Source: M3007 sp964550795 | GTDB taxonomy: Bacteria; Bacteroidota; Bacteroidia; Chitinophagales; Saprospiraceae | Assembly (NCBI GenBank): GCA_964550795.1 | Contig: CAZKBH010000026.1 | Span: 5,543-69,542, forward strand | Direction of reading: 5' to 3' | DNA length: 64,000 nucleotides | Shown: one piece after another, positions 1-8,575 of the stretch | Numbering within the stretch: the first letter of the stretch is position 1 | How the letters are laid out: each line of letters opens with the position of its first letter | The notes under the pieces: generated by a model | What the model was told of the DNA's origin: nothing | Seen by the model: the letters and a program-made list of their open reading frames with translations, nothing else | Databases searched by the model: none | Program-made: the position numbers and the translations under genes

Positions 1-1
1 G

Positions 2-1300
2 GCCCCCAGCTCGGGCGCAGCAATCTACAATGGCGACACCACGATTTTTACCATCAGCAACTGCCTTTTTGAAGGCCAAACCGGCAACTACGCGGCGGCC
101 ATTGCCAACTACGGTATCGGCTGCAAAGGCACTTTCCAGGACTGTACCTTCGAGCGCAACCGGGCGACTCAAGGCGGGGGCGCGGTGAGCAATGGTTTTA
201 AAGCCGATGTTCTGTACAAAGACTGCACTTTCCGGGCCAATGAGGCAACTTTTGGCGGCGCAATTTTTACCCAAAATGATACAACCCGACTTCGGGTGGA
301 TGGATGTTTGTTTACTGAAAATGCCACCACGGGTAATGGTGCTGCTATTTTTATCAACCGAAACATCGCAGCCAGTATCCGGAATAGTGACTTCAATTTC
401 AATACAGGTGATTTTGGCGGGGCCATCCAGGCCAGCGGGGATAGTATGCTGACGATAGAAAACACCATTTTCCGCGACAATTTTGCCACGACGCAGGGTG
501 CGGCACTCAATTTCAACCAAACCAATGCCGTTTTGACCAACTGCCTTTTTGCCCGAAACATTAATATCGGCGGCGGTGCAGGCGGTGCCATGTCTATCAA
601 TGCGTCGGACTCCCTTCGCAGCCGTGTGACTGCCGTGAACTGCACGTTTGCAGACAATGAGGCAGATCTCGGTGCAGGAATTGCCCAATGGGAATCGCCC
701 GCTGGAGATGCGCAACTTTCCCTGCTCAACTGCCTTTTCCAAAATCCAAACGGGGATAACTACGCCATTGAAGAAGGTGAACCGGAGGTCTTTTCACTCA
801 ATGGTAACCAGAGCAGCGATGCCTCCCTCGAAACGTATTTGACTGCGAACAAAGACGCGCACAACCTTACCATCACTTTTGCGGATCCAATGAACGACGA
901 TTTCAGGCTTACCATGAGCCCTGCGGTGGACGGCGGGGTGTTAGAAGGGGCGCCCCTGACTGATTTATTGGGCAATGCCCGCATCGGACTGCCCGACCGC
1001 GGCTGCTATGAATTGGGCTTAAACAGCGTTAAAAACGTCGGATTCCAAGTCTTTTCGATGCAATGCGCACCAAACCCTGCTTCCGAACAAACCATGCTGA
1101 CGCTCCAAAACGAACGCCTGGGCAATGCCGAAATCGTGGTTTGGAATCAAGCAGGCCAACAAGTGCGCAGCCTTTTGGTCGAAAAATTAAGTCCGAATTT
1201 CAACCTTACGCTTGATTTGAGCCAGTGGCCCGCCGGGAATTACCGGGTGCAATTCCGCCTCGGAACGGTGCTGCACGAAGGTGCTTTTATCAAAATTTAA
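2..1300 (+). CDS. T9SS-exported right-handed beta-helix protein (5' end outside window)
   Basis: The frame is open from the first bases, so the N-terminus lies upstream of the window. The visible part is rich in short repeats of the parallel beta-helix kind, with recurring patterns such as NCLFxxN, NCTFxDN and GGA-hydrophobic turns, as in polymorphic-outer-membrane-protein-like and choice-of-anchor Q proteins. The last 80 or so residues form a T9SS type A sorting domain: an APNPAS start, alternating beta strands, an AGQQV turn and the final LHEGAFIKI. The product is therefore probably exported through the T9SS and attached to the surface or released. The substrate or ligand is unknown. A strong palindrome follows the stop codon and may end transcription. 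Confidence 0.85.
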   Translation, partial: APSSGAAIYNGDTTIFTISNCLFEGQTGNYAAAIANYGIGCKGTFQDCTFERNRATQGGGAVSNGFKADVLYKDCTFRANEATFGGAIFTQNDTTRLRVDGCLFTENATTGNGAAIFINRNIAASIRNSDFNFNTGDFGGAIQASGDSMLTIENTIFRDNFATTQGAALNFNQTNAVLTNCLFARNINIGGGAGGAMSINASDSLRSRVTAVNCTFADNEADLGAGIAQWESPAGDAQLSLLNCLFQNPNGDNYAIEEGEPEVFSLNGNQSSDASLETYLTANKDAHNLTITFADPMNDDFRLTMSPAVDGGVLEGAPLTDLLGNARIGLPDRGCYELGLNSVKNVGFQVFSMQCAPNPASEQTMLTLQNERLGNAEIVVWNQAGQQVRSLLVEKLSPNFNLTLDLSQWPAGNYRVQFRLGTVLHEGAFIKI

Positions 1301-1307
1301 ATACTTA

Positions 1308-1374
1308 GGCTGGAATCAGTTTGAATTCACCCGGTGACTCAAAGTCACCGGGTGAATTCAAGCTGATTCCAGCC
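1308..1374. repeat. Long palindrome, CACCCGGTGACT family, after the T9SS gene
   Basis: Arms of 32 bp (1308-1339 and 1343-1374) with one mismatch and a 3-nt loop. The core is TTCACCCGGTGACT and the outer ends read GGCTGGAATCAG. A relative with the same core, similar outer arms and similar downstream flank (GGAACAT) lies at 45949-46024, and a single half-arm lies at 54622. It may act as a terminator, but because it recurs it looks like a dispersed palindromic repeat. Confidence 0.85.
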
Positions 1375-1412
1375 CCTGTGGAACATGAGCCAATACTTAA
1401 TTTGTTTTTAGT

Positions 1413-1456
1413 AAAACTTGCGCCCCCCAGGCGAATGCCTGGGGGGCGCAAGTTTT
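1413..1456. terminator. 20-bp perfect hairpin before recJ
   Basis: Arms AAAACTTGCGCCCCCCAGGC (1413-1432) and its exact complement (1437-1456) with a GAAT loop. The plus strand shows a short T run at the 3' foot. It is G+C-rich in the stem and probably a bidirectional terminator between the T9SS gene and recJ. Confidence 0.65.
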
Positions 1457-1531
1457 TAAGCGATTATTTTCTCAAGTATTTCCGATAAAAATAGTTAACT
1501 TCGTAGTCCACAAAACGCACGCTCCATACCA

Positions 1532-3226
1532 ATGAAACAAACCATTTGGAAACTTACCGCTACCGACGAAGCTGCCGCAGAACGGCTTCAATCGGAACTC
1601 ACCATCCCGCTCGTTTTCTGCCGATTGCTGATTCAACGCGGCATCACGACCCTCGAAGACGCCCGCACTTTTTTCCGCCACGACCTGAACAACACCCACC
1701 ATCCATTCTTGATGAAAGACATGGATTTGGCTGTGGAACGTCTCGACTCGGCCATTCAAAACAACGAACGCATCCTTTTGTATGGCGACTACGACGTGGA
1801 CGGAACCACCAGTGTCGCACTGATGTACGCGTTTCTTTCCGGCTTCCACTCCAATCTCGATTATTACCTGCCCGACCGCGACAAGGAAGGGTACGGGGTC
1901 AGCATTTTAGGCGTGGAATATGCCCGCGAAACGGCCTGTACGCTCATTATTGCCATGGATTGTGGGATAAAAGGCCACCAAGCCATTGCTTTGGCCAAAA
2001 CTTACGGGATTGATTTTATCGTCTGCGACCACCACTTGCCCGAGGGAGATTTGCCCGATGCGGTGGCCTGCCTTGATCCCAAACGCGAAGATTGTCCATA
2101 TCCTTACAAAGAATTGAGCGGATGCGGCATCTCTTTCAAACTCGCACAAGCCCTCGCGCTGCACTACAATACGCCTTCGGAAGAAATTGACTCGCTGCTC
2201 GATCTCGTGGCCGTCAGCACCGCTTGCGATATTGTGCCCATGACGGGCGAGAACCGCATTTTTGCACACTTCGGTTTGCAACGCCTCAATCGTGACCCGC
2301 GTATAGGCCTCTGGGCCATCTGCGATCGGATCAACCGGCCTTACCCACTGGACATTACGGATGTGGTTTTTGGAATTGGTCCGCTCATCAATGCGGCGGG
2401 CCGGTTGGCCGATGCCCGGGAAGCGGTTCGGATGCTGCTTTCGGCAGATAAAAACAGCGCTCTGGAAAATGCGACTCAGCTCATCTCGCGCAACAAGGAC
2501 CGCCGGAAAATGGACTATGCCACCGCCGACGAAGCCCAGCGCAAATTCAAGGATATGACCAATTGGAGTGACCGGAAAAGCACGGTGCTCTTTGAACCAA
2601 ATTGGCACAAAGGCATCATCGGCATTGTGGCCAGCCGAATGGTGGAGGCCTTTCACAAGCCCACCGTTATTCTCACGGAAAGCAATGGGAAAGCCGTCGG
2701 TTCGGCGCGTTCCGTGGCGGGTTTTGATCTTTACAGCGCCTTGCAGCAGTGCGAAGATCTGTTCATTACCTACGGTGGTCACGCCCACGCTGCCGGGATG
2801 CAAATGCCACTGGGAAATGTGGAGCTTTTTGTGGAGCGATTTGAAAAAGTGGTGGGTCAAAGCATTGCACCTGAAATGGAACACCCCCAGATTGAGGTCA
2901 GCACGAAACTGCTTTTTGACGAAATTACGCCGGATTTTTGGAAAATGTTGAAGCGTTTTGAGCCATTTGGGCCACAAAACCGCAGCCCGGTATTTTGGGC
3001 CGAGGAAGTGTATGATACAGGTCAAAGCCGGATTTTGGCCAACAACCACGTCAAACTTTGCTTGCGGCAGGCGGGTAGCAAGCTTCAAATGCAGGGCATT
3101 GGTTTCGGGCTGGGAAAGGCGTTTGAATCCGTGCAAGGTCGTCCTTTTGGGCTAATTTTTGACCTTCGGGAAGACGAGTGGCAGGGTCGGCGTACTTTGA
3201 AAATTTATGCAAAAGATATGCGTTAG
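1532..3226 (+). CDS. recJ: Single-stranded-DNA-specific 5'-3' exonuclease RecJ
   Basis: 564 residues, close to the usual bacterial RecJ length (about 570). RecJ degrades single-stranded DNA 5' to 3' in recombination (RecF pathway), mismatch repair and base excision repair. The DHH phosphoesterase motifs are complete: DYDVDG at residues 86-91, MDCG, the DHH triad at 166-168, and STACDIVP, giving the usual Mn2+ ligands. The DHHA1 domain follows with the GGHAHAAG motif, then the C-terminal OB-like domain. The ATG follows a 20-bp hairpin by about 75 nt. A short inverted repeat overlaps the stop codon and that of the convergent gldB. Confidence 0.97.
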   Translation: MKQTIWKLTATDEAAAERLQSELTIPLVFCRLLIQRGITTLEDARTFFRHDLNNTHHPFLMKDMDLAVERLDSAIQNNERILLYGDYDVDGTTSVALMYAFLSGFHSNLDYYLPDRDKEGYGVSILGVEYARETACTLIIAMDCGIKGHQAIALAKTYGIDFIVCDHHLPEGDLPDAVACLDPKREDCPYPYKELSGCGISFKLAQALALHYNTPSEEIDSLLDLVAVSTACDIVPMTGENRIFAHFGLQRLNRDPRIGLWAICDRINRPYPLDITDVVFGIGPLINAAGRLADAREAVRMLLSADKNSALENATQLISRNKDRRKMDYATADEAQRKFKDMTNWSDRKSTVLFEPNWHKGIIGIVASRMVEAFHKPTVILTESNGKAVGSARSVAGFDLYSALQQCEDLFITYGGHAHAAGMQMPLGNVELFVERFEKVVGQSIAPEMEHPQIEVSTKLLFDEITPDFWKMLKRFEPFGPQNRSPVFWAEEVYDTGQSRILANNHVKLCLRQAGSKLQMQGIGFGLGKAFESVQGRPFGLIFDLREDEWQGRRTLKIYAKDMR

Positions 3227-3267
3227 TGCCGCCACATTCGCGGTATATTGACCGGACGCGGCACTAA
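3223..3267. terminator. Probable bidirectional terminator between recJ and gldB
   Basis: Inverted repeat TTAGTGCCGC (3223-3232) and GCGGCACTAA (3258-3267) with a 25-nt loop. It overlaps the stop codons of both convergent genes. There is no clear T run, so the assignment rests on position and symmetry. Confidence 0.4.
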
Positions 3268-4292
3268 CCCCGCCTTGGCTTGTACTTAGCTAGTTCCAAA
3301 AACTTCTGGGAATCGGTCATTTGCAGCAACTGATCCATGGAGGTTTCCGGGTAACGTTTCAGGTAGGCGCGTACAATTTGTAGTCCCACCCAGTTGCCAA
3401 TTTCGCCGGGCGCCTCTTGGAAAATGATCGGGGCGTTCGGGCTGGGCGTTACGAGCTTGCGGAATTTGTCGAAATCAGTTGAATACAGCAGTTTTTCACT
3501 GAGCAGCCGCGCCCATACTTCCGCTTCGTTGGTGTAGCAACCTTCCATCTGCGTGCGGGTATAACCCATTTTAAGGCTGTCGGCCACATCGGGCAGGATA
3601 CAATCTGCGATGTAGAGTTGTTTTCCATTGTGCAACATCAGGTCGAGTAAACGGCGACCTGGAGGGGCATCGGCATGGTTTTGAGCAACTGCTTTGGCCA
3701 AGCGCACCACGATATAATCTTTTTGGAATTGCCGCCGCATGAAATAGGGGAATACATCCGGGTTGTAGCCCGGATAATTTTCGCCCAGAAACAGATCCAG
3801 GCCAATGCCACAAAGACTGTCGCCCGCAGTAAATGCATCCGTAGCAAATTCTGAAATCATGGTAACAACCTGTGGCACAGGTTTTTGTGGAAAATAATAC
3901 CGATGATATTGGAACATTTTCTGGAGGTCTTTTTCAAGCCAGCGCAGATCGCCGTACACCTGCTGCACCGTATCGTACAAATGGCGCACCTGTGGGACGG
4001 TAATAAAACCGGTCAATGCTTCGCGGGGTGTTTCACTTGGGTTGGATTGATCGTGAATAATTTCGTTGCAAAAAAGTGGGAGCATGACCGGGTATTTTCC
4101 CAGCAGACTTTGCATTTCCATCTGCATATCAGTGGTGTCCAGCGCGAATATATCTTGTTCAAAACGAAGGAGTTGCAGCTCCACTTTTATATCCGACACA
4201 TCTGGGCGCGGGGTGCGATTATCATCCCCACAGGCGGTGAAAGCCAGAACAGCAAACAGGAAAACGAGCGAAAAAAAGGTGCGTAATTTCAA
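3264..4292 (-). CDS. gldB: Gliding motility lipoprotein GldB
   Basis: Predicted lipoprotein with a hydrophobic signal ending in the lipobox AFTAC just before a Gly-Asp-Asp sequence, so it should be anchored to a membrane facing the periplasm. The sequence fits the GldB family: an early LQLLRFEQDIF segment, a central YFP/PYFMRRQF segment and the terminal EIGNWVGLQIVRAYLKRYPE segment. GldB is required for gliding and T9SS function in Flavobacterium, which agrees with the T9SS substrates in this window. The only ATG in frame is at 4355, but a promoter-like TACCTTTA on this strand lies at about 4328-4335, inside that extension. I therefore prefer the TTG at 4292, directly before the lysine-arginine start of the signal peptide (342 residues). 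Confidence 0.85.
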   Translation of the reverse strand: MKLRTFFSLVFLFAVLAFTACGDDNRTPRPDVSDIKVELQLLRFEQDIFALDTTDMQMEMQSLLGKYPVMLPLFCNEIIHDQSNPSETPREALTGFITVPQVRHLYDTVQQVYGDLRWLEKDLQKMFQYHRYYFPQKPVPQVVTMISEFATDAFTAGDSLCGIGLDLFLGENYPGYNPDVFPYFMRRQFQKDYIVVRLAKAVAQNHADAPPGRRLLDLMLHNGKQLYIADCILPDVADSLKMGYTRTQMEGCYTNEAEVWARLLSEKLLYSTDFDKFRKLVTPSPNAPIIFQEAPGEIGNWVGLQIVRAYLKRYPETSMDQLLQMTDSQKFLELAKYKPRRG

Positions 4293-4527
4293 AGCAGGAA
4301 AGGATTGGTTGGCTGAATTTGAAGGGGTAAAGGTACAGAACGCTGGTGGGTTCAAGGTGTTGCGGTGGTTGGTTTACGAGACTTGTTGCGAAGGGGGCGA
4401 TTTGCCCATTCCGCTCGAACGCCCTCATCGAACCAAGTTACAGTAACCTTCCTGTTCAAAATCACGCTGTATTGGTTATATGGACAAAAAAAAACGCTTT
4501 AAGAGGTTTTAATTTTCTTCCTTTTAA

Positions 4528-4535
4528 TACTTTTG
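4528..4535 (+). promoter_or_regulatory. Promoter -7 box of the P-type ATPase
   Basis: TACTTTTG fits the Bacteroidota -7 consensus TAnnTTTG. No good -33 TTTG lies at the right distance; the best is a T run around 4507. A start near 4542 would leave a leader of about 110 nt. Confidence 0.45.
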
Positions 4536-4546
4536 GGCTGAGCTTG

Positions 4547-4603
4547 GGTAGTAGTATCGAAAAGAAAGAAGCTACCGATTTGCAGCATTTAAAAAGGTAG
4601 CTT
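4547..4603 (+). promoter_or_regulatory. Leader with two mutually exclusive hairpins before the ATPase gene
   Basis: The leader holds GGTAG (4547-4551), then AAGCTACC (4569-4576), then GGTAGCTT (4596-4603). The middle segment can pair with either outer one, so two alternative stems are possible. That is the layout of an attenuator or riboswitch-like element. I do not recognise a known riboswitch class, and there is no T run after the second stem. The rest of the 4293-4655 gap shows no gene. Confidence 0.3.
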
Positions 4604-4655
4604 TCATCTTCACTACGCTACAAAAATTTACATCATTTTTTAGAATCATCCTGGA

Positions 4656-7226
4656 ATGAATCATCATCTTTTATCAGTCTCCGAGATTCAGCAACTGCTT
4701 AACACAAGCAAAGATGGTCTGCATCAATCTGTTGCAGAACAGCGGTTGGAGGAATTTGGCAAAAATGAATTGATTGAAAAGAAAAAGAAGTCTGTTTGGA
4801 AAATCTTTTTCAATCAATTTAAGGATATAATGATATTAATTCTGCTCTCAGCAGCAGGTATTTCAATTGCGATTGGTGATATAAAAGATGCGGTTGTAAT
4901 TCTCATAATTGTATTTTTAAATGCTATAATAGGGTTTGTACAGGAGTATAGAGCAGAGAAAGCAATGGCTGCGCTGAAAAAAATGTCTGCATTGAACGCT
5001 TTGGTGCGCAGGAATGGCGATATTGTTGAGGTAGCGTCATCAGATTTAGTTATAGGCGACATAGTTATACTAGAGGCAGGAAATATTGTTCCGGCGGATA
5101 TTCGCCTGTCTGAAACGTACTCGCTTAAAATAGAGGAATCGTCTCTTACGGGAGAATCCCATTCTGTGGATAAATTAACCGAAGAGCTTGAAACGGAGGA
5201 TTTGCCTATTGGGGATCGGAATAATATGGCCTTCAAGAGTACCATCGTTTCCTATGGGCGGGGGGAAGGTATCGTGGTAGCAACTGGCATGAACACCGAA
5301 ATAGGTCGTATTGCTCAGCTGTTACAGGGAGAGGAAGGTCAGACACCACTTCAAAGAAGATTATCGGATTTCAGCAAAAAGCTATCTGTTGTTGTCGTTG
5401 GTATCTGTGTAGTTTTATATGGTGTAGGCTTGCTTCGTGGCGAGGACCCCATCAATATGTTACTTACGGCTATTTCAGTTGCCGTTGCGGCTATTCCAGA
5501 GGCATTGCCTGCCGTTATAACGATAGCATTGGCTGTTGGGGCAAAACGAATGGTTGCTAAAAATGCACTTATTCGAAGGCTTCCATCGGTAGAGACTTTA
5601 GGCTCAGTAACCTATATATGCTCTGACAAAACAGGCACAATTACGCAGAATAAGATGACTGTTACGGACACCTGGCAACCAGATTCAGTAGTAACTTTTC
5701 AAGACTTCGAGGCGGCGGAATTGTTGTTGTTTGCCATGGAACTCAATCACGATGTCTCTGTAAATGAATTAAATAAATATAAAGGAGATCCAACCGAGAT
5801 TGCTATTGTAGAATACACGAGAAGCCACCGGCTTTATGCCGAGTCCTGGAAAAATATCAAGCGTGAGGAAGAACTACCCTTTGATTCTGAAAGGAAACGA
5901 ATGACCACTATTTATGCACTCCATGGTAAGTATCTATCCGTTACAAAAGGAGCGGTGGAATCCGTACTAGATTGTTGCACGATACAGGATGATTCGGAAA
6001 TCACAAAATCCGTTAATCAATTTGCCCAACAGGGCAAACGGGTATTGTCATACGCTATTTCTATACTGGATAAACTGCCGGAAAACATTACGATCCAAAA
6101 TATAGAGCGAAACCTTAGCTTTATTGGCATCGTTGCCATGATAGACCCTCCAAGAGAAGAGGCAAAGCAAGCGATATCGAACTGCCATACAGCAGGCATT
6201 ACGCCTGTTATGATAACAGGAGATCACCCAATCACTGCGCAGGCAATTGCTTTAGAAACGGGCATTATTCACAAAAAAACCGATCGGGTAGTGACTGGTG
6301 TGGAACTTGAAAACTTCAGTGATGAAGTATTTGAAAAAGAAGTTGAATATATAAAGGTTTATGCTCGAGTATCACCAGAGCAGAAGTTGCAAATAGTAAA
6401 AATGCTGCAGAAGAAAAATCATTTTGTTGCGATGACTGGGGATGGTGTAAATGACGCACCTGCCTTGCGAAGAGCAAATATTGGTATTGCAATGGGTATA
6501 ACTGGAACGGATGTGAGTAAAGAAGCTGCACAGATGATTCTGTTAGATGATAATTTTGCAACCATCATTAAAGCAGTAAGGGAGGGACGAAGAATATATG
6601 ACAACATCAGAAAATTTATAAAATACACCCTTACGAGTAATGGTGGAGAAATTTGGACAATCTTTCTAGCGCCCCTCATTGGCTTACCTATGCCGCTTAT
6701 TCCTATCCATATTTTATGGATTAATTTAGTGACAGATGGCCTTCCAGGGTTAGCATACGCAGCTGAACCCGCAGAGGACAATATCTTACAAAGACCACCC
6801 CGAAAGACAGATGAAAGCATATTTGCAAATGGATTGGGGTTTCATATACTTTGGGTTGGCTTATTGATGGGAGCCGTCTGTCTTTTTGTGCAAGTGGGAG
6901 CTATCAAGCTTGGAAATGACAAGTGGCAAACGATGGTCTTCACGGTATTATGCATAAGCCAGATGGGGCATGCAATGGCAGTTCGAAGTGATTCAAAATC
7001 TCTGTTTCAACAAGGTGTATTTGGGAACAAACAACTTGTAGGTGCCGTTCTGCTAACTTTTGCGCTGCAAATGGCCGTGATATACGTTCCTTATCTGCAG
7101 GATATTTTTCGAACAAAATCTTTGAGCCTTGCTGAATTATTGATGTGTATAGGGCTATCAAGTATCGTTTTCTGGGCAGTTGAACTAGAGAAATGGGTTA
7201 AGCGGAATAAACAATCCAGACGCTGA
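4656..7226 (+). CDS. Calcium-type cation-transporting P-type ATPase
   Basis: 856 residues, typical for bacterial P2A ATPases, which pump Ca2+ (or another divalent cation) out of the cytosol. Order of parts: N-terminal cation-ATPase domain; actuator domain with TGES at 165-168; M4 with PEALP at 281-285; phosphorylation site DKTGT with Asp324; nucleotide-binding domain with KGA; hinge motif GDGVND with Asp596 and Asp600; M6 with NLVTDG at 690-695; further C-terminal helices. The PEALP and N/D residues in M4 and M6 are the usual Ca2+ ligands, so Ca2+ is the best guess and Mn2+ is possible. The gene is visibly more A+T-rich than recJ, gldB or aconitase on either side, and it directly abuts the duplicated aconitase segment. 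Both facts suggest acquisition by transfer. Confidence 0.93.
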   Translation: MNHHLLSVSEIQQLLNTSKDGLHQSVAEQRLEEFGKNELIEKKKKSVWKIFFNQFKDIMILILLSAAGISIAIGDIKDAVVILIIVFLNAIIGFVQEYRAEKAMAALKKMSALNALVRRNGDIVEVASSDLVIGDIVILEAGNIVPADIRLSETYSLKIEESSLTGESHSVDKLTEELETEDLPIGDRNNMAFKSTIVSYGRGEGIVVATGMNTEIGRIAQLLQGEEGQTPLQRRLSDFSKKLSVVVVGICVVLYGVGLLRGEDPINMLLTAISVAVAAIPEALPAVITIALAVGAKRMVAKNALIRRLPSVETLGSVTYICSDKTGTITQNKMTVTDTWQPDSVVTFQDFEAAELLLFAMELNHDVSVNELNKYKGDPTEIAIVEYTRSHRLYAESWKNIKREEELPFDSERKRMTTIYALHGKYLSVTKGAVESVLDCCTIQDDSEITKSVNQFAQQGKRVLSYAISILDKLPENITIQNIERNLSFIGIVAMIDPPREEAKQAISNCHTAGITPVMITGDHPITAQAIALETGIIHKKTDRVVTGVELENFSDEVFEKEVEYIKVYARVSPEQKLQIVKMLQKKNHFVAMTGDGVNDAPALRRANIGIAMGITGTDVSKEAAQMILLDDNFATIIKAVREGRRIYDNIRKFIKYTLTSNGGEIWTIFLAPLIGLPMPLIPIHILWINLVTDGLPGLAYAAEPAEDNILQRPPRKTDESIFANGLGFHILWVGLLMGAVCLFVQVGAIKLGNDKWQTMVFTVLCISQMGHAMAVRSDSKSLFQQGVFGNKQLVGAVLLTFALQMAVIYVPYLQDIFRTKSLSLAELLMCIGLSSIVFWAVELEKWVKRNKQSRR

Positions 7227-7277
7227 ATAATACAAGCAGTGTAGAAACGAGATTGTGAAATGTCCAGAAGGTGCACC

Positions 7278-7515
7278 AACAAAAATTGGCTGCCCGCACT
7301 TTTCATGCGAACAGCCAATGTACACCGGAACGCTGTTCCGGCTTATGATCTGCCGGAACAGCGTTCCGGCCTACAAGTTACTTCATTCCAAAATCCTTCC
7401 GAATCTTGTTCAACGCGCTACCCGACTGCACCCATTCAATCTGGGCGTCGTTGTAGGTATGGTTCACGTCAAAATTTTCGGTAGTGCCGTCGGAGTGCGA
7501 AAGTTGGATTTGGAG
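7278..7515. repeat. 238-bp direct repeat, copy 1 (aconitase 3' end plus terminator region)
   Basis: Matches 8576-8813 over the full 238 bp with no gap; by eye I count 5 mismatches. It holds the last 45 codons of aconitase plus about 100 bp beyond the stop, including a hairpin with 18-bp arms at 7325-7342 and 7352-7369. The DUF1016 gene lies between the two copies. Confidence 0.95.
7378..7515 (-). pseudogene. Aconitase C-terminal fragment (45 codons)
   Basis: Reads LQIQLSHSDGTTENFDV and on to KDFGMK and stop, identical to the end of the full aconitase except for Asn in place of Lys after TTE. There is no start and no catalytic part, so this is a duplicated remnant. It can be read only as the tail of a short ORF that begins inside the DUF1016 gene. 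Confidence 0.9.
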
Positions 7516-8524
7516 TCTTTCCCCGCCGCGCTCGCTCAATTGCCGCATGCAATTTCGCTTGCAAAACTGCTTTCGGCGGCAATTCAGTAAGGTACTGCGA
7601 TACCCGGATGTTGCCATGGTCGAGCATAAGCAATTCGATATGCTCTTCAGATTTACCAGCGCAAAGAATAAGCCCCATAGGTTCGTTTTCACCTTCTATG
7701 TGCTCATTTTTTTCCAGCCAGCGGAGATAAAGCTCCATTTGGGCCTTGTCTTTTGGCTTAAAATTGCGCATTTTTAGATCAATCACCACAAGTCGGCGTA
7801 GCCGACGGTGGTAGAAAAGCAAATCCATTTTGTAATCTTCGCCATCAATTACGATGCGTTTTTGGCGAGCCATGAAGGCAAAGTCTGCCCCAAATTCGAG
7901 GATGAACCGTTGTAAGTCAGCCAAAATAGCTGTCTCCAAATCCTTTTCCGAATAGGTGTCTTTCAGGTCGAGAAAATCAAGCACGTATGGGTCGCGGAAT
8001 ACAAAATCCTCCGAAACCGCGCCAGATGTTTCAATATGTTTCAATTCTTGCGCAATCAGTTCATCCGGCTTGCGTGACAAGGCTGTTCGCTCGTACAACA
8101 TAGAGTCAATTCGCTCTTCCAATTGCCGGGTGCTCCAACCTTCGATGCGACACATTTCCATGTAAAAGCGACGTTTCAAGTCGTCTTCGAGCGCTAAAAA
8201 CTGGCGAAAATGAGTCCAACTAAATAGTTTACGCACTGCGTAAACTATTTCAACGTCGTTAAAAACAGTGGCAAAGCGAATGAAAAGCCACAAATTGATG
8301 TGATTGTAACCTTTACCAAACTCTGCAGTGAGCTGCTCCGCCAACTTCCGAACCACCTGTTTGCCGAATTCAGCACGTTGGTCTTGGAGGATTTCATGGC
8401 GAATGGAATTCCCGATCTGCCAGTATAAAAGCACCAATTCGGCGTTGACCGCCCTCCCCACGCTGTGCTTTGCGCTGACGATTAGGTTTTTAATTTCTGA
8501 GAAAAGATGATTTTCAGGTAACAT
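7469..8524 (-). CDS. DUF1016 (YhcG-type) PD-(D/E)XK nuclease-domain protein
   Basis: 351 residues. The N-terminal DUF1016 domain (about 1-170) carries the GYNHINLWLFIRF and SWTHFR motifs. The C-terminal nuclease domain has MDLLFYHRRLRRL followed by DLK, with Asp and Asp-x-Lys in the places of the PD-(D/E)XK active site. The role is not known. The family is frequent beside restriction systems and mobile DNA, and a divergent relative sits in the type I RM operon at 39759-40781. The last 15 residues (from TPNPTF) are encoded by the repeated aconitase segment in another frame, so the native stop codon seems to have been lost when the gene landed here. A 29-nt palindrome with 14-bp arms and a 1-nt loop lies inside the gene at 8222-8250. 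Confidence 0.88.
   Translation of the reverse strand: MLPENHLFSEIKNLIVSAKHSVGRAVNAELVLLYWQIGNSIRHEILQDQRAEFGKQVVRKLAEQLTAEFGKGYNHINLWLFIRFATVFNDVEIVYAVRKLFSWTHFRQFLALEDDLKRRFYMEMCRIEGWSTRQLEERIDSMLYERTALSRKPDELIAQELKHIETSGAVSEDFVFRDPYVLDFLDLKDTYSEKDLETAILADLQRFILEFGADFAFMARQKRIVIDGEDYKMDLLFYHRRLRRLVVIDLKMRNFKPKDKAQMELYLRWLEKNEHIEGENEPMGLILCAGKSEEHIELLMLDHGNIRVSQYLTELPPKAVLQAKLHAAIERARRGKTPNPTFALRRHYRKF
8222..8250. repeat. Palindrome inside the DUF1016 gene
   Basis: AAATAGTTTACGCA (8222-8235), a single C, then the exact complement (8237-8250). It encodes the segment just before the conserved SWTHFR and is centred on the codon six residues before the Trp. The second DUF1016 gene has a different palindrome centred on the equivalent codon (40471-40503). 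Confidence 0.9.
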
Positions 8525-8575
8525 AATACGCCGTCATTTGAACGGCAATAATAAAACAAATTTCAATCATCATAA

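Noticed and set aside
1907..3136. Minus-strand ORF of 409 codons opposite recJ
   Set aside because: recJ motifs on the plus strand are complete; the reverse frame has no domain.
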